Shown here in pieces: positions 23,150-32,717 of a stretch of DNA of 64,000 nt (the first letter of the stretch is position 1; the number at the start of each line of letters is the position of its first letter). This DNA comes from Flavobacterium psychrophilum. Lineage in GTDB: Bacteria; Bacteroidota; Bacteroidia; Flavobacteriales; Flavobacteriaceae. The stretch is from assembly GCA_945879625.1 (NCBI GenBank), contig CAMCVA010000009.1, positions 1 to 64,000 on the forward strand, given 5' to 3'. The translations under genes were made by a program, and so were the position numbers. The notes below the pieces were generated by a model. It saw only the letters and a list, made by a program, of their open reading frames with translations. It had not been told where the DNA came from and made no database searches.

Positions 23150-24082
23150 ATGCAGATTAAAAAAAAACTAGAAAATTCCAAAATAAATCAGCAGTTTCAG
23201 GTACCACAACCTTGGAACGCGCTGATAATTTTGTTGTTAAATATACTCATTACGATTCCCCTGTTTATTATCGCACACAAAAACATCATCGAGTTTAACT
23301 GGCCGTATGAGTTGGACCATATTTTGTTATTTATTGGAATATTGACCATCAATCAGTTTGTATTGCATCAGCTGCGAACCGTTTTAATCATCAGCATTGG
23401 CTTGTATCTAATGGCATTGATTATTGGGAATTTAACTGATAATTACGGATTTAAAAGTATTTATGACGACTATAAATACATGCTATATGCGCTGCAAGAC
23501 AGTCCGCATCCACAAGATATTTTGCTCAATAAATTTTATCCTTTTCCCGAAAAGACGAAGATTATCAATGCCATTGAATACAATAAACCAGCTGTGCGCG
23601 ATTTTGCACTTGGCGCCATAGATCGCCATTTTAAACACATACCTGGCTACGAAAAGCACCGCAAATTAATTCAATGCTTTGCTATTTTCAAGGAGATTAA
23701 CAGCCAATGGAATTATGTGAGTGACCCAAAAAACGAAGAGTATATTGCTAGTGCATCCGAGTCAATCGTCTATTTGGCGGGAGATTGCGACGATCATTCG
23801 GTATTGATGGCGGCTTGCATCAAAGCCATTGGTGGCAATCCCAGGCTCATTCACACCGATGGACATATTTATCCCGAGATTTGCATTGGTACTTTGGCCG
23901 ATTTAGAAACCGTAAATTTTTTGATTAAAAAAGAATTGTTTGTCAAAGAATCACAAAACAAATCCATTCATTACCACCGCGATGAATACGGTCAAGTGTG
24001 GTTAAATATGGATTATACAGCCATGTACCCGGGTGGTCCATTTTTGTTTGACACGATATTAGGTACTTTAAATTTAGATTAA
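23150..24082 (+). CDS. Membrane protein with transglutaminase-like domain
   Basis: This 310-residue protein has three hydrophobic segments in residues 24-105 (ALIILLLNILITIPLFII, ILLFIGILTIN, VLIISIGLYLMALIIG). They are followed by a soluble domain with a transglutaminase-like triad: cysteine in LAGDCDDHSVLMAACIKAIG, histidine in RLIHTDGHIYPEI, and aspartate in VWLNMDYT. This is the cysteine-protease-like fold often found in cell-envelope proteins, acting as a peptidase or cross-linking enzyme. The topology puts the catalytic part after the last helix; its side cannot be fixed. Substrate unknown. Confidence 0.8.
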   Translation: MQIKKKLENSKINQQFQVPQPWNALIILLLNILITIPLFIIAHKNIIEFNWPYELDHILLFIGILTINQFVLHQLRTVLIISIGLYLMALIIGNLTDNYGFKSIYDDYKYMLYALQDSPHPQDILLNKFYPFPEKTKIINAIEYNKPAVRDFALGAIDRHFKHIPGYEKHRKLIQCFAIFKEINSQWNYVSDPKNEEYIASASESIVYLAGDCDDHSVLMAACIKAIGGNPRLIHTDGHIYPEICIGTLADLETVNFLIKKELFVKESQNKSIHYHRDEYGQVWLNMDYTAMYPGGPFLFDTILGTLNLD

Positions 24083-24114
24083 TTAGGCTATATTAGCCCT
24101 TAAATTCATGCGTT

Positions 24115-24675
24115 ATGTATAAATCCTTTTTACTGTTTTTAATTTGCTTTTCGGCAGCAGCACAAGATCAGCCTGCTGTGAAGCACCACGAAATTCGAAC
24201 CAATGTATTGGGAACAATTAGTCAAGGTGCCTACAATTTGAGTATTGAAAAGAAAACTCCTGGAAATTTTAGTTATGGACTTGGCGGTTCAATTACGCAA
24301 AGTGCATCACAAAAAGCAGCTTTTGAGACCGGCAACAAAAGCAATTTACCGGTTTGGGACATTACTCCATTTGTGCGGTATAAATTATCTAAAAGCATTC
24401 GATCGTATTATTTTGCCGAAGCCTTTTCGTCCCTCAACCACGGAAAAAATAAAGCCATTTTACGCAATACCGATGCAGCCAATACTGCTGTTTATAGTGT
24501 AGAAAAAAGCAAATACACCGACTTGGCACTGGGCGGAAGTTTGGGCTACAAATTTCTCATCAAAGAAGTATTTGCGTTGGAATTTCTAGTAGGTTTTGGG
24601 TCAAATTTACTCAACACAAAGCAAAGTCCCGATGTTGTTTCTCGCGTAGGATTAAGTATAGGCTATCAATTTTAA
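24115..24675 (+). CDS. Outer-membrane beta-barrel-like protein
   Basis: This 186-residue exported protein has a signal peptide (MYKSFLLFLICFSAAAQ) followed by alternating hydrophobic strands (ALGGSLGYKFLIKEVFALEF, VGLSIGYQF) ending in phenylalanine, as in small outer-membrane beta-barrels. No enzymatic motif is visible. It is 32 bases after the transglutaminase-like gene and 12 bases before a lipoprotein gene. Beta-barrel assignment rests on strand pattern and C-terminal aromatic residue. Confidence 0.65.
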   Translation: MYKSFLLFLICFSAAAQDQPAVKHHEIRTNVLGTISQGAYNLSIEKKTPGNFSYGLGGSITQSASQKAAFETGNKSNLPVWDITPFVRYKLSKSIRSYYFAEAFSSLNHGKNKAILRNTDAANTAVYSVEKSKYTDLALGGSLGYKFLIKEVFALEFLVGFGSNLLNTKQSPDVVSRVGLSIGYQF

Positions 24676-24687
24676 GTTAAAAAAACC

Positions 24688-25278
24688 ATGAAAAAAATCC
24701 AGTATATCGGTTTTGCACTCCTAAGTTTTGTGCTTTTAGTAGCTTGTTCAAATAAGGACAGCGAATTTTTTAACGAAGTCACCATTCAAGTTCCCAATCA
24801 ATTGGTTATTGATACCCAAAGCAGTTATACTATACAAGATACGCTTTGGCTGCATACGGCTTTCTCCCGTTATCTGCCCGAAGAAAATTATTCCAACTTA
24901 CTTGATGTGTACCAAAGTAGTGGTCAGGCAACTGGTTTTCAGTTTGCGTTTATTTTAGAAAAAAAAGCAGCAAATGGAACTTGGGAATTTTATCCGTTGA
25001 GCACTAATCTAATAGAAGAATTGGGTGATGTACAGGAATACAATGGATACTATACAGGCTATAGTGTGTATAACCAAACCGCGAAAACATACGATTTTCG
25101 AAGTGGATTAAAACTCACTGAGACCGGCGAATACCGAATTAATTTTGGCTACGAATCTCTGATCAATCAAGCTGTGATTTTTCGATCAAACAGCCAAGCC
25201 AACAATTTGGTTGTGAATATTCGCTCCAAAGTTGCCGCACTTGATGCCAGCGGATATTATTCGTTTATGGTAAACTAA
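24688..25278 (+). CDS. Hypothetical lipoprotein
   Basis: This 196-residue protein has a lipoprotein signal peptide with lipobox LLVACS (cysteine near residue 20). The mature part is polar and likely beta-rich, with ILEKKAANGTWEFYPLST and LKLTETGEYRINFGYESL. The general look (short lipoprotein with NLLDVYQSSG and EYRINFGY) loosely recalls gliding lipoproteins such as GldH, but I see no secure match and leave it unassigned. The stop codon abuts the convergent stop of ung with no bases between. Confidence 0.65.
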   Translation: MKKIQYIGFALLSFVLLVACSNKDSEFFNEVTIQVPNQLVIDTQSSYTIQDTLWLHTAFSRYLPEENYSNLLDVYQSSGQATGFQFAFILEKKAANGTWEFYPLSTNLIEELGDVQEYNGYYTGYSVYNQTAKTYDFRSGLKLTETGEYRINFGYESLINQAVIFRSNSQANNLVVNIRSKVAALDASGYYSFMVN

Positions 25279-25947
25279 TTACCAGATTATCTCTGGTTTT
25301 TGGTGAGCAGCTAAGTAGATATTGGCTTGACTAAAATGCTTATTCCCAAACCATTTCCCTTGATTGGCACTCATCGGCGAAGGATGTCCGCATTCTAGAA
25401 CCAAATGTTTGGCGCGATCAATTCGATTTCCTTTTTGCTGAGCAAAGTTCCCCCACAACATAAAGACCAGATTTTCTTTTTGGCTAGACAATACATCAAT
25501 TGCCGCCGAGGTAAATTCCTGCCAACCTAATTTGGCATGGCTGTTGGGTTTGTCTTTTTCTACGCTAAGCGTAGCATTCAATAACAAAACCCCTTGATTG
25601 GCCCAATGCGTTAAATTGCCCGAGTTGGGCAAAAGCAGCCGATCTAAATCAGTGGCAATTTCCCGGTAAATGTTTCGTAACGAAGGTGGAATTTTTATGC
25701 CGTCTGGGACCGAGAAACTCATGCCGTGTGCTTCGCCTGGTCCGTGATAGGGATCTTGCCCTAAAATAACCACTTGAGTTTGGACAAATGAACAAGCTTC
25801 AAAAGCCTGAAATAGTTGGGTTTGTGGCGGATAACAAATCTGATTTGAATAGGCCAATTCTACCCTTTGCATGAGTTGTACAAAATACTCCTTTTGCATT
25901 TCTGAGGCTAAAACATCTTGCCAAGTAGGTTCGTGTATGTAGGACAT
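25279..25947 (-). CDS. ung: Uracil-DNA glycosylase
   Basis: This 222-residue family-1 uracil-DNA glycosylase removes uracil from DNA in base excision repair. Motifs: VVILGQDPYHGPGEAHG with the water-activating D65, LLLNATLSVEKDKPNSH, the FMLWGNFAQQK strand, and the leucine/histidine loop GHPSPMSANQG. Length is normal. The gene starts at ATG 25947, divergent from mutS2, and its stop is back-to-back with that of the lipoprotein gene. Confidence 0.96.
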   Translation of the reverse strand: MSYIHEPTWQDVLASEMQKEYFVQLMQRVELAYSNQICYPPQTQLFQAFEACSFVQTQVVILGQDPYHGPGEAHGMSFSVPDGIKIPPSLRNIYREIATDLDRLLLPNSGNLTHWANQGVLLLNATLSVEKDKPNSHAKLGWQEFTSAAIDVLSSQKENLVFMLWGNFAQQKGNRIDRAKHLVLECGHPSPMSANQGKWFGNKHFSQANIYLAAHQKPEIIW

Positions 25948-26000
25948 AAATCAGTTTGAAAACCAAAGGTAATTAATTCCCTAAACAATCAAATTATAGC

Positions 26001-26008
26001 TACTTTTG
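26001..26008 (+). promoter_or_regulatory. Bacteroidetes -7 promoter element for mutS2
   Basis: TACTTTTG fits TAnnTTTG exactly and ends 21 bases before the ATG at 26030. Its position argues that the in-frame TTG at 26006, which lies inside the element, is not the start. No TTTG is seen at the -33 distance. Confidence 0.5.
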
Positions 26009-26029
26009 TGTGGCAATTTTCAAACTGCT

Positions 26030-28189
26030 ATGAATCGAATTACCGATAAAACACTACAGGATTTACAGTTTCCAACAGTATTAGAAACCGTTTCTAGCTA
26101 TTGCAATACCGATTTGGGCACCACCAAGGCCTTGGGTATCTTGCCTATAGAAGATCAAGCGTCTTTGCTTTTGTCACTCAACCAAACTACAGAGTACCTG
26201 TCGTCTTTTCAAAACAACAACGCCATACCCAATCACGGCTTTGAATCGATTGCACATGAAATTCAATTTCTAGGCATCGAAGACAGCTCTTTGGAAGTGG
26301 GTAGTTTCAGAAAAATAGCGCAGTTGTCGGCCACAGTCAATGTCTTGTTGCAGTTCTTTAAAAAATTTACCGACTATTACCCGAATCTCTATATTCGAAC
26401 CGAACAAGTTGAATTTACCAAAGACATCATCCATCAAATAGAACAAGTGGTTGATAAATATGGTGAAATCAAAGACAACGCTTCCCCCGATTTGCTCAAC
26501 ATTCGACGCGACATGCAACAAGTGCGGGGAAAAGTAAATCAGAGTTTCGGAGCAGCCTTATCGCAATACAATGGCTTAGGCTATTTGGACGAAATTAAGG
26601 AAAGCTTTGTGCAAAATAGACGCGTATTGGCTGTATTGGCGATGTACCGACGCAAAGTAAAAGGATCTATTTTAGGCAGTTCCAAAACGGGCAGTATTGC
26701 TTATATCGAACCCGAAGCTACCTTGCGGTATTCGCGCGAATTGAGCGTGCTGGAATACGAAGAACAAGAAGAACTTACTCGAATTTTGAAGCAACTCACC
26801 AACGGAATTCGTCCGTTTTTATCCGTATTAATTGCCTACCAAGAGCTATTGAGTGATGTAGATGTGATTGCAGCCAAAGCCAAATATGCTTTAAAAATAA
26901 ATGGGATTATGCCCCAAATTACCACCAACAGAAGGATGTATTTTCGGGATGCCTTTCACCCTATTTTGTATGTGACCAATTTGGCCGAAAAGCAAATTAC
27001 CTATCCGCAAACCTTTGAATTGGGAAAAGAAAGCCGCATTATTGTGATATCCGGTCCTAATGCGGGCGGGAAAACCATCTCATTAAAAACCGTAGGGCTG
27101 CTGCAATTGATGTTGCAATCTGGGCTTTTAATTCCGGTGCACGAACGCAGTGAAACCTTTTTGTTTGATCGGATACTAACCGATATTGGAGACAATCAAT
27201 CTATTGAAAATCATCTGAGTACCTACAGTTACCGATTAAAGAACATGAACTACTTTTTAAAGAAGTGCAACGCCAAAACCCTTTTTCTCATTGATGAATT
27301 TGGTACCGGCTCTGATCCCGAATTGGGTGGTGCCTTGGCCGAAGTATTTCTAGAAGAGTTCTACCACCGTGAAGCATTCGGCATTATCACTACGCATTAT
27401 GCCAATTTGAAAATTTTGGCCAACGAGTTGCCTTTTGCACAAAATGCCAACATGCTCTTTGACGAAAAATCATTGGAGCCTTTATACAAACTAGTGTTGG
27501 GCCAAGCCGGTAGTTCGTTTACGTTTGAAGTTGCCCAAAAGAATGGCATTCCGTTTGGCTTGATAAATCGCGCCAAAAAGAAGATTGAAGTGGGCAAGGT
27601 TCGGTTTGACAAGACCATTGCCACCCTGCAAAAAGAGCGCTCAAAAATGGAAAAAACTTCTCAGAATTTAAAGGAAGAAGAAATAAAGGTGCGGGAAGAA
27701 AGCAAGAAAATGGAAATCATCAATGCCAAGATCAAGACCAAATTGGAAAGCTACCAGGAATTGTATGACAGCAACCAACGTGTAATCTACATGGGACAAA
27801 AAATTGAGGACATTGCCGAGAAATATTTCAATTCCAAAAACAAGAAAGACCTGATTGGCGAATTTTTGAAAATTATAGAAGTCGAAAATTCCAAACGCAA
27901 AAAGGCAACCGTCAAAGAAGTTCAGCAAAAACAAGCCATTCAGAAAGAAATTGTAAAAGAAGTTACAGTAAAAGTGGAAGCCATTCGCCAAGAAAAGAAA
28001 GAAAAGAAACTTAAAGCCATTGTTCCCGAAAAACCCAAACCAGTACTAAAAGTGGGTGATCGCGTGCGCATGATAGACGGAAAAGCCGTTGGCACCATCG
28101 ATAAAATTGAAAAAACTAAAGCGGTAGTCAATTATGGTGTCTTTACCTCTACTGTAAATATCAGTCAGTTAGAATATGTTCAATCCTAA
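26030..28189 (+). CDS. mutS2: MutS2-family ATPase lacking the Smr domain
   Basis: This 719-residue MutS2-type DNA-structure ATPase has the N-terminal DLQFPTVLETVSSYC and the clamp/core region with IYIRTEQ and RRDMQQVRGKV. The ABC ATPase has Walker A SGPNAGGKTISLKT near residue 343 and Walker B LFLIDEFGTGSDP, and is followed by a long lysine/glutamate coiled coil. The C-terminus has only the KOW-like LKVGDRVRMIDGKAVGTI segment and stops at QLEYVQS; the Smr endonuclease domain of canonical MutS2 (usually about 780 residues) is absent. The start is ATG 26030, 24 bases inside the longest frame. Likely roles are suppression of recombination or ribosome rescue, as known for the family. The stop overlaps the next ATG (TAATG). 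Confidence 0.88.
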   Translation: MNRITDKTLQDLQFPTVLETVSSYCNTDLGTTKALGILPIEDQASLLLSLNQTTEYLSSFQNNNAIPNHGFESIAHEIQFLGIEDSSLEVGSFRKIAQLSATVNVLLQFFKKFTDYYPNLYIRTEQVEFTKDIIHQIEQVVDKYGEIKDNASPDLLNIRRDMQQVRGKVNQSFGAALSQYNGLGYLDEIKESFVQNRRVLAVLAMYRRKVKGSILGSSKTGSIAYIEPEATLRYSRELSVLEYEEQEELTRILKQLTNGIRPFLSVLIAYQELLSDVDVIAAKAKYALKINGIMPQITTNRRMYFRDAFHPILYVTNLAEKQITYPQTFELGKESRIIVISGPNAGGKTISLKTVGLLQLMLQSGLLIPVHERSETFLFDRILTDIGDNQSIENHLSTYSYRLKNMNYFLKKCNAKTLFLIDEFGTGSDPELGGALAEVFLEEFYHREAFGIITTHYANLKILANELPFAQNANMLFDEKSLEPLYKLVLGQAGSSFTFEVAQKNGIPFGLINRAKKKIEVGKVRFDKTIATLQKERSKMEKTSQNLKEEEIKVREESKKMEIINAKIKTKLESYQELYDSNQRVIYMGQKIEDIAEKYFNSKNKKDLIGEFLKIIEVENSKRKKATVKEVQQKQAIQKEIVKEVTVKVEAIRQEKKEKKLKAIVPEKPKPVLKVGDRVRMIDGKAVGTIDKIEKTKAVVNYGVFTSTVNISQLEYVQS

Positions 28190-28605
28190 TGGAACAGCTG
28201 CCTCCTGATAAAATTATAGTGCTTTATGACGGCGAATGTGGTTTGTGCAATCGGGCGATTCAAATCTTGTTGCGTGAAGATCCCGAAGATCATTTTAGGT
28301 TTGTTTCTCAACAAGCAGCACTTGGAAAATCAATTTTAGCACATATTGGGTATTACTCACAATCGCTAGATTCTATAGTAGTTTATCACCCCAATGTGGC
28401 GTATTATATCCAATCAGAAGCGGTGTTTTATGTTTGTAAACACGGTTCTAATAAGCTAAAGTTGGCCTTAGTCTTTCAGGTATTTCCTGGGTTTATACTG
28501 AATTTCATGTACAGTTATGTAGCCAAAAAAAGGTACAGCTGGTTTGGTAAACATGATCAATGTGAGCTTCCAGATCAGGCTGATGCGGCAAAGTTTTTAT
28601 CTTAA
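28189..28605 (+). CDS. DCC-family (DUF393) thiol-disulfide oxidoreductase
   Basis: This 138-residue protein begins with the DCC signature IVLYDGECGLCNRAIQILL, with a C-x-x-C-type pair (CGLC). The C-terminal half has a hydrophobic stretch (LALVFQVFPGFILNFMYSYV) and YSWFGKHDQCELP. It belongs to the thioredoxin-like DUF393 family, assigned as putative thiol-disulfide oxidoreductase. It overlaps mutS2 by one base, so its translation is coupled to it, and a hairpin terminator follows 23 bases later. Confidence 0.88.
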   Translation: MEQLPPDKIIVLYDGECGLCNRAIQILLREDPEDHFRFVSQQAALGKSILAHIGYYSQSLDSIVVYHPNVAYYIQSEAVFYVCKHGSNKLKLALVFQVFPGFILNFMYSYVAKKRYSWFGKHDQCELPDQADAAKFLS

Positions 28606-28628
28606 TTGAGCTGCTATACTATCAAAAA

Positions 28629-28655
28629 AAAGCCCCAAAATAATTTTGAGGCTTT
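28629..28655. terminator. Bidirectional hairpin terminator
   Basis: AAAGCC pairs with GGCTTT, with further CAAAA/TTTTG pairing across one mismatch and a TAA loop. It is preceded by an A-run and followed by TTTAG..TTT, so it can serve both the DCC gene (plus) and the T9SS gene (minus) that converge here. Confidence 0.75.
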
Positions 28656-28673
28656 AGTTTATTTGAACGTAGT

Positions 28674-29684
28674 TTAGTTTTTAATCAATTTTTCTACAGT
28701 AGTACCTTCGCTTGATTTGATCGTCAAGAAATATAACCCATTGGTCAAATCAGCAATTGAAATTGCTTGGTTTCCAATGTTATCAGCAGCTACTTGTTTT
28801 ACTATTCTTCCGTTTACATCGGAAACAACCAAGCTAGTGATTGCTGTATTCCCAATGTTTGAAAGGGTAATAATGGTAGAAGCAGGATTTGGGTAAACCG
28901 AAATTGAACTTGCAATTGAAGCTGCTTGAACGCCTAATAAATTATCTGTTGCAGAAGCTTTTACCAATACGTTGTCAAATTTACCTGTTGAAGCCAATAC
29001 ATTTCCGGTACCAGCAGAAGAGATATAATCTAATTCGGTAGGATCTGTCCCGAGTGCAGCTCCAGGGATTGCCATGTTCATTCCAGGTCCTTTGCAAATT
29101 ACTTGACCGGTTGTTTTATTGAAGCTAAATCCGATACGAACCCAAGTGTTGGCAGCTAAAACGACGGCTCCTGTAGTTGGATTAAACGAAAAGTTTCCTA
29201 ATGTTCCTGCATTGTTATAATACGACAAACCAGAAAGTACTTTTGTGTCTTGTGTAAACATTAATCCACCTAAGAATTTAGTACCTGTTGTGTCAAAGGC
29301 CAATAAACGCATGGTGTTTTTACTCGTTGAAACTGGACCGGTAAAGAAGTCATATTCAACGGCCATGATGTCGTTTCCGGCATCTCTGAAGCTCCAAATA
29401 TCTGCAAATGTTGATTTCCACATGTAACGTGTACCTGTAGCAGTTGCCGAACCAGTCATTTGGAAAACATTTCCTTGTATACCGGCTTCATCCACGATTT
29501 GAAAATCAGATGTAAGACCACCCGTAACAAAAGTAAAATACTCTCCTTGTCCAGCTGTTGCACCTGTAATATCTGCACTAACATTTCCTACTGTGTAGGC
29601 CGAGAAGTCCTCTGATTCTAAAACTTGTGCTGTTGCACTAAATCCAGCAAAAACTGCTGCTAATAAAAGTAATTGTTGTTTCAT
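28674..29684 (-). CDS. Secreted protein with type A T9SS sorting domain
   Basis: This 336-residue exported protein has a signal peptide (MKQQLLLLAAVFAGFSATAQ). A beta-rich jelly-roll-like region follows (about 25-245, LESEDFSAYTVGN, YDFFTGPVSTSKN, ANTWVRIGFSFNKTTGQV), resembling lectin or glycan-binding folds. The C-terminal 75 residues are a type A sorting domain (ISVYPNPASTIITLSNIG, SLVVSDVNGRIVK, LTNGLYFLTIKS, VEKLIKN). It should be exported through the outer membrane by the type IX system and lipid-anchored. No active-site motif is recognisable. Confidence 0.85.
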   Translation of the reverse strand: MKQQLLLLAAVFAGFSATAQVLESEDFSAYTVGNVSADITGATAGQGEYFTFVTGGLTSDFQIVDEAGIQGNVFQMTGSATATGTRYMWKSTFADIWSFRDAGNDIMAVEYDFFTGPVSTSKNTMRLLAFDTTGTKFLGGLMFTQDTKVLSGLSYYNNAGTLGNFSFNPTTGAVVLAANTWVRIGFSFNKTTGQVICKGPGMNMAIPGAALGTDPTELDYISSAGTGNVLASTGKFDNVLVKASATDNLLGVQAASIASSISVYPNPASTIITLSNIGNTAITSLVVSDVNGRIVKQVAADNIGNQAISIADLTNGLYFLTIKSSEGTTVEKLIKN

Positions 29685-29714
29685 AATTAAGTTGTTTTAT
29701 GTGAAAATTGAAAG

Positions 29715-29722
29715 CAAATGTA
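29715..29722 (-). promoter_or_regulatory. Bacteroidetes -7 promoter element for the T9SS gene
   Basis: On the minus strand TACATTTG is an exact TAnnTTTG match, 30 bases before the ATG at 29684. It sits in the AT-rich gap between this gene and the dicarboxylate symporter gene. Confidence 0.5.
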
Positions 29723-29794
29723 TTATTTAATACAAGAAAAAACTGTAAAAATTTGAATTAATTAAAATTTACATCCAATTCAAAATATTTTGAT

Positions 29795-31057
29795 TTAAAC
29801 CTGATCTTCCCCTTGTTCCCATTTCCCCACAACCGAGGTTGCCAAAGCATTTCCTAACACATTGGTTGCACTGCGAAACATATCGCAAAAGTGATCGATA
29901 GGCAAAATGAGTGCAATGCCTTCTATCGGAATATTAAACATCCCGCAAGTGGCGGCTACTACAACCAAACTGGCTCGCGGAACGCCTGCGATGCCTTTGC
30001 TGGTGAGCATTAAAACCAACAACATGGTGAGTTGTGTGGGAATATCCAAGCTAATGCCATAGGCTTGCGCGATAAACAAACTGGCAAATGTCATGTACAT
30101 CATGCTACCATCGAGATTAAAGGAATAGCCCAAAGGCAACATAAACGAAACGATGCGGTCTTTTACGCCAAAACGCTCTAACTCTTCCGTCAATTTTGGG
30201 AAAACGGCTTCGCTGCTGGTCGTTCCAAATGCAATGATTAACGGGCTTACGATGCGTTTGAGTAAGGTGGTCATACGCGATTTTAAAAATAGATAACCCA
30301 CGAGCAGAAGCACAACCCATAAAGTAGAAATTCCCACCATAAAGGAGCCGAAAAATTTGGCGTAGGTGAGCAATAATTCGCTAAAATCACGCACGGCAAA
30401 TACACCTGCAATCGCACCAAATACGCCAATTGGTGCAAACTTCATGACGTAATTCACCATTTTTAAAATAATGTGCGAGGTTTTGTCTAAGGCATTTATT
30501 ACGGGTTTGGAATCTTGTCCAATGGCTGCAGCGGCTAATCCGAAAAAGATGGAGAAAATAACAATCTGTAGAATTTCGTTGGTGGCCATCGCTTCGACGA
30601 TGCTTTTGGGGATAATGTGCTCCACAAAATTTTGTGCCGAAAACGAAGTAGTTTTTTCGGTTACTTCGGCGGCTGTAGAAAGATCTACAGCTGCCAAATG
30701 CAAGCCAATCCCTGGTTCTAGGACGTTTACCCAAAACAAACCAATGAGCAACGAAATGAAGGATGCGGTAAAAAACCAAGCCATGGCTTTTCCGCCAATT
30801 CGACCAACAGATTTGATATCACCCAGTTTGGCGATGCCCACTACCAAAGTGGTAAATACCAAGGGCGCAATAATCATCTGAACCAAGCGAATAAAAAGCG
30901 TAGCCAATAATTTGATGTACCCACTAAATGTGGTAGCCGAAGCGGCATCGTAATTGGTGTGGACAAAAACACCTATTAGCGCGCCCAATAGCATGGCTAA
31001 GAGAATTTGTGTGGTAAGGTTTGAAAAGAAATTGGTTTTTGTTTTTGGTGAATTCAT
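29795..31057 (-). CDS. Dicarboxylate/amino acid:cation symporter (DAACS family)
   Basis: This 420-residue inner-membrane symporter takes up C4-dicarboxylates or glutamate/aspartate with Na+ or H+. Motifs include QMIIAPLVFTTLVVGIAKLG, the serine-rich reentrant FGTTSSEAVFPKL, MLPLGYSFNLDGSMMYMTFA, SKGIAGVPRASLVVVAA, and IDHFCDMFRSATNVLGN. These fit GltP/DctA proteins. I chose ATG 31057 (MNSPKTKTNFFSNLTTQ), because the upstream in-frame ATG at 31099 adds a 14-residue tail that is unlike the family and puts the start close to a possible TATCTTTA promoter. It could recover fumarate or other C4 acids, but no link to the catabolic operon is shown. Confidence 0.9.
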   Translation of the reverse strand: MNSPKTKTNFFSNLTTQILLAMLLGALIGVFVHTNYDAASATTFSGYIKLLATLFIRLVQMIIAPLVFTTLVVGIAKLGDIKSVGRIGGKAMAWFFTASFISLLIGLFWVNVLEPGIGLHLAAVDLSTAAEVTEKTTSFSAQNFVEHIIPKSIVEAMATNEILQIVIFSIFFGLAAAAIGQDSKPVINALDKTSHIILKMVNYVMKFAPIGVFGAIAGVFAVRDFSELLLTYAKFFGSFMVGISTLWVVLLLVGYLFLKSRMTTLLKRIVSPLIIAFGTTSSEAVFPKLTEELERFGVKDRIVSFMLPLGYSFNLDGSMMYMTFASLFIAQAYGISLDIPTQLTMLLVLMLTSKGIAGVPRASLVVVAATCGMFNIPIEGIALILPIDHFCDMFRSATNVLGNALATSVVGKWEQGEDQV

Positions 31058-31149
31058 ACGTTGGTTTAATTTATTGACTAGCCCCGATTGCAACGGCATC
31101 CTTTAGGACCGGTGTTCGGGACTAAAGATAAAGTGAAAAGCGGGAAATG

Positions 31150-32220
31150 CTACATGGAGTTAGAAATAGCTTGTTGACGCAGCGTAAAATCGGCCAAAAC
31201 CAAGGCTGCCATGGCTTCGACTATAGGGACTGCACGCGGAACTACACAGGCATCGTGGCGACCTTTCCCCTCGATTGTGGTACTAATTCCTTGATTAGTA
31301 ATGGTTTGTTGGTCTTGCATGAGTGTGGCCACTGGCTTAAAAGCTACGCGAAAGTAAATGGGCATGCCGTTGGAAATTCCGCCTTGAATTCCACCTGAAT
31401 GATTGGTTTGGGTACTTCCGTCAGGCAAAAAAACGTCGTTGTGTGCACTTCCTTTTTGAGTACTGCCATAAAATCCGCTGCCAATTTCAAAACCTTTCAC
31501 AGCATTAATCGACAACATCGCTTTTCCCAATTCGGCCTGTAATTTATCAAAAACAGGTTCGCCCAATCCGGCGTGAACTCCTTGAATTACGCAGCTGATT
31601 ACTCCACCAACGGTGTCGCCTTCGGCTTGTATAGATTTGATGTAGGCTTCCATTTGATGTGCCGTTTCGGGATGTGGGCAGCGCACAGAATTGGATTCAA
31701 CAGATTCTAAATCATATAACTGATAATCGGGCTGCAGTGAGATTGAGCCAACAGCAGAGACAAAAGCCTGAATGCGAATGGATGGCAAAAGTTGTTTGGC
31801 TATGGCCCCAGCCACTACTCTACTGGCTGTTTCTCGGGCTGAACTCCGGCCACCGCCGCGGTGATCGCGAATTCCGTATTTCTTTTCGTAGGTGTAATCA
31901 GCATGACTGGGTCGGTATACCTGCGCCAAATGATCGTAATCGGCTGATTTTTTATTGGTGTTTGGAATCAAAAATGCAAGCGGTGTTCCAGTTGTTTTTC
32001 CTTCAAATAAGCCAGACAGAAATTGTACGGTATCAGCTTCGTTGCGTGGACTGCTAATTTCAGATTGTCCGGGACGTCTTCGGTTGAGCTCGGCTTGTAT
32101 GGCCTGCATATCGAGTTTAATTCCAGGTGGAAGTCCATCGAGAATACCTCCGATTGCTTCGCCATGGGATTCGCCAAATGTGCTGAGTTTTAAAAGTGTA
32201 CCAAAACTATTTCCTGCCAT
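31150..32220 (-). CDS. aroC: Chorismate synthase
   Basis: This 356-residue enzyme catalyses the last step of the shikimate pathway (5-enolpyruvylshikimate-3-phosphate -> chorismate), using reduced FMN. Signatures: [56 protein letters not shown], and [21 protein letters not shown] 32220 gives the standard MAGNSFG start; an upstream TTG in frame is not needed. It is a single-gene unit with about 70 bases before the lipoprotein gene. Confidence 0.96.
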   Translation of the reverse strand: MAGNSFGTLLKLSTFGESHGEAIGGILDGLPPGIKLDMQAIQAELNRRRPGQSEISSPRNEADTVQFLSGLFEGKTTGTPLAFLIPNTNKKSADYDHLAQVYRPSHADYTYEKKYGIRDHRGGGRSSARETASRVVAGAIAKQLLPSIRIQAFVSAVGSISLQPDYQLYDLESVESNSVRCPHPETAHQMEAYIKSIQAEGDTVGGVISCVIQGVHAGLGEPVFDKLQAELGKAMLSINAVKGFEIGSGFYGSTQKGSAHNDVFLPDGSTQTNHSGGIQGGISNGMPIYFRVAFKPVATLMQDQQTITNQGISTTIEGKGRHDACVVPRAVPIVEAMAALVLADFTLRQQAISNSM

Positions 32221-32291
32221 AATTTGTCTGTGTTGCAAACAAAAATACTATTTTCAACTTGATATTATTGAAAAGTTAAATCAAACCATAA

Positions 32292-32717
32292 CTATTTAAA
32301 CCGAATGGGTTTCTTGGAATTTATTTTCAGCACCGTAAACGGCGTATAATAAATATCTTTTTCGGCCTTTGAAGCAGTTTTAGGTGCGACTAATTTGGGA
32401 TAAACCAAAATACTGTCTTGTGTTTCACTCAGTTGTTGAATTGTGTATTGATAACCCAAGGTTTCTTGTTCGCCAGCATTTAGAATTACAAAATTACTGC
32501 CCGTCAAATCGGCTTCGTTTATTTTTTTGTTCAACTGCGGATCATTTTGCAACATCTTGATTTCTTTGGCTTCGGTAAGCAATTCAAAAAACGAAATGCG
32601 TGCACCGCCATCGGCTTGTTGCGAAAGCACTTCATACAAGGGTTTTGTCCCTTTTTGGGAACCGCTGCTGCACGAAATGAGCAAGCCCACACAACCAATC
32701 AGCAGGTATTTTCTCAT
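32292..32717 (-). CDS. Small lipoprotein, coupled to bshA
   Basis: This 141-residue protein has a lipoprotein signal (MRKYLLIGCVGLLISCSS, lipobox LISC). The mature part contains GGARISFFELLTEAKEIKML and LNKKINEADLTGSNFVILNAG, a mixed polar sequence with no motif I recognise. Its ATG overlaps the bshA stop in the ATGA pattern, so it is translated with bshA, but nothing shows it takes part in thiol chemistry. Confidence 0.7.
   Translation of the reverse strand: MRKYLLIGCVGLLISCSSGSQKGTKPLYEVLSQQADGGARISFFELLTEAKEIKMLQNDPQLNKKINEADLTGSNFVILNAGEQETLGYQYTIQQLSETQDSILVYPKLVAPKTASKAEKDIYYTPFTVLKINSKKPIRFK

Noticed and set aside
24688..25278. Gliding lipoprotein GldH
   Set aside because: Size and lipobox fit loosely, but the conserved central motifs I associate with GldH are not visible, so the name was not used.
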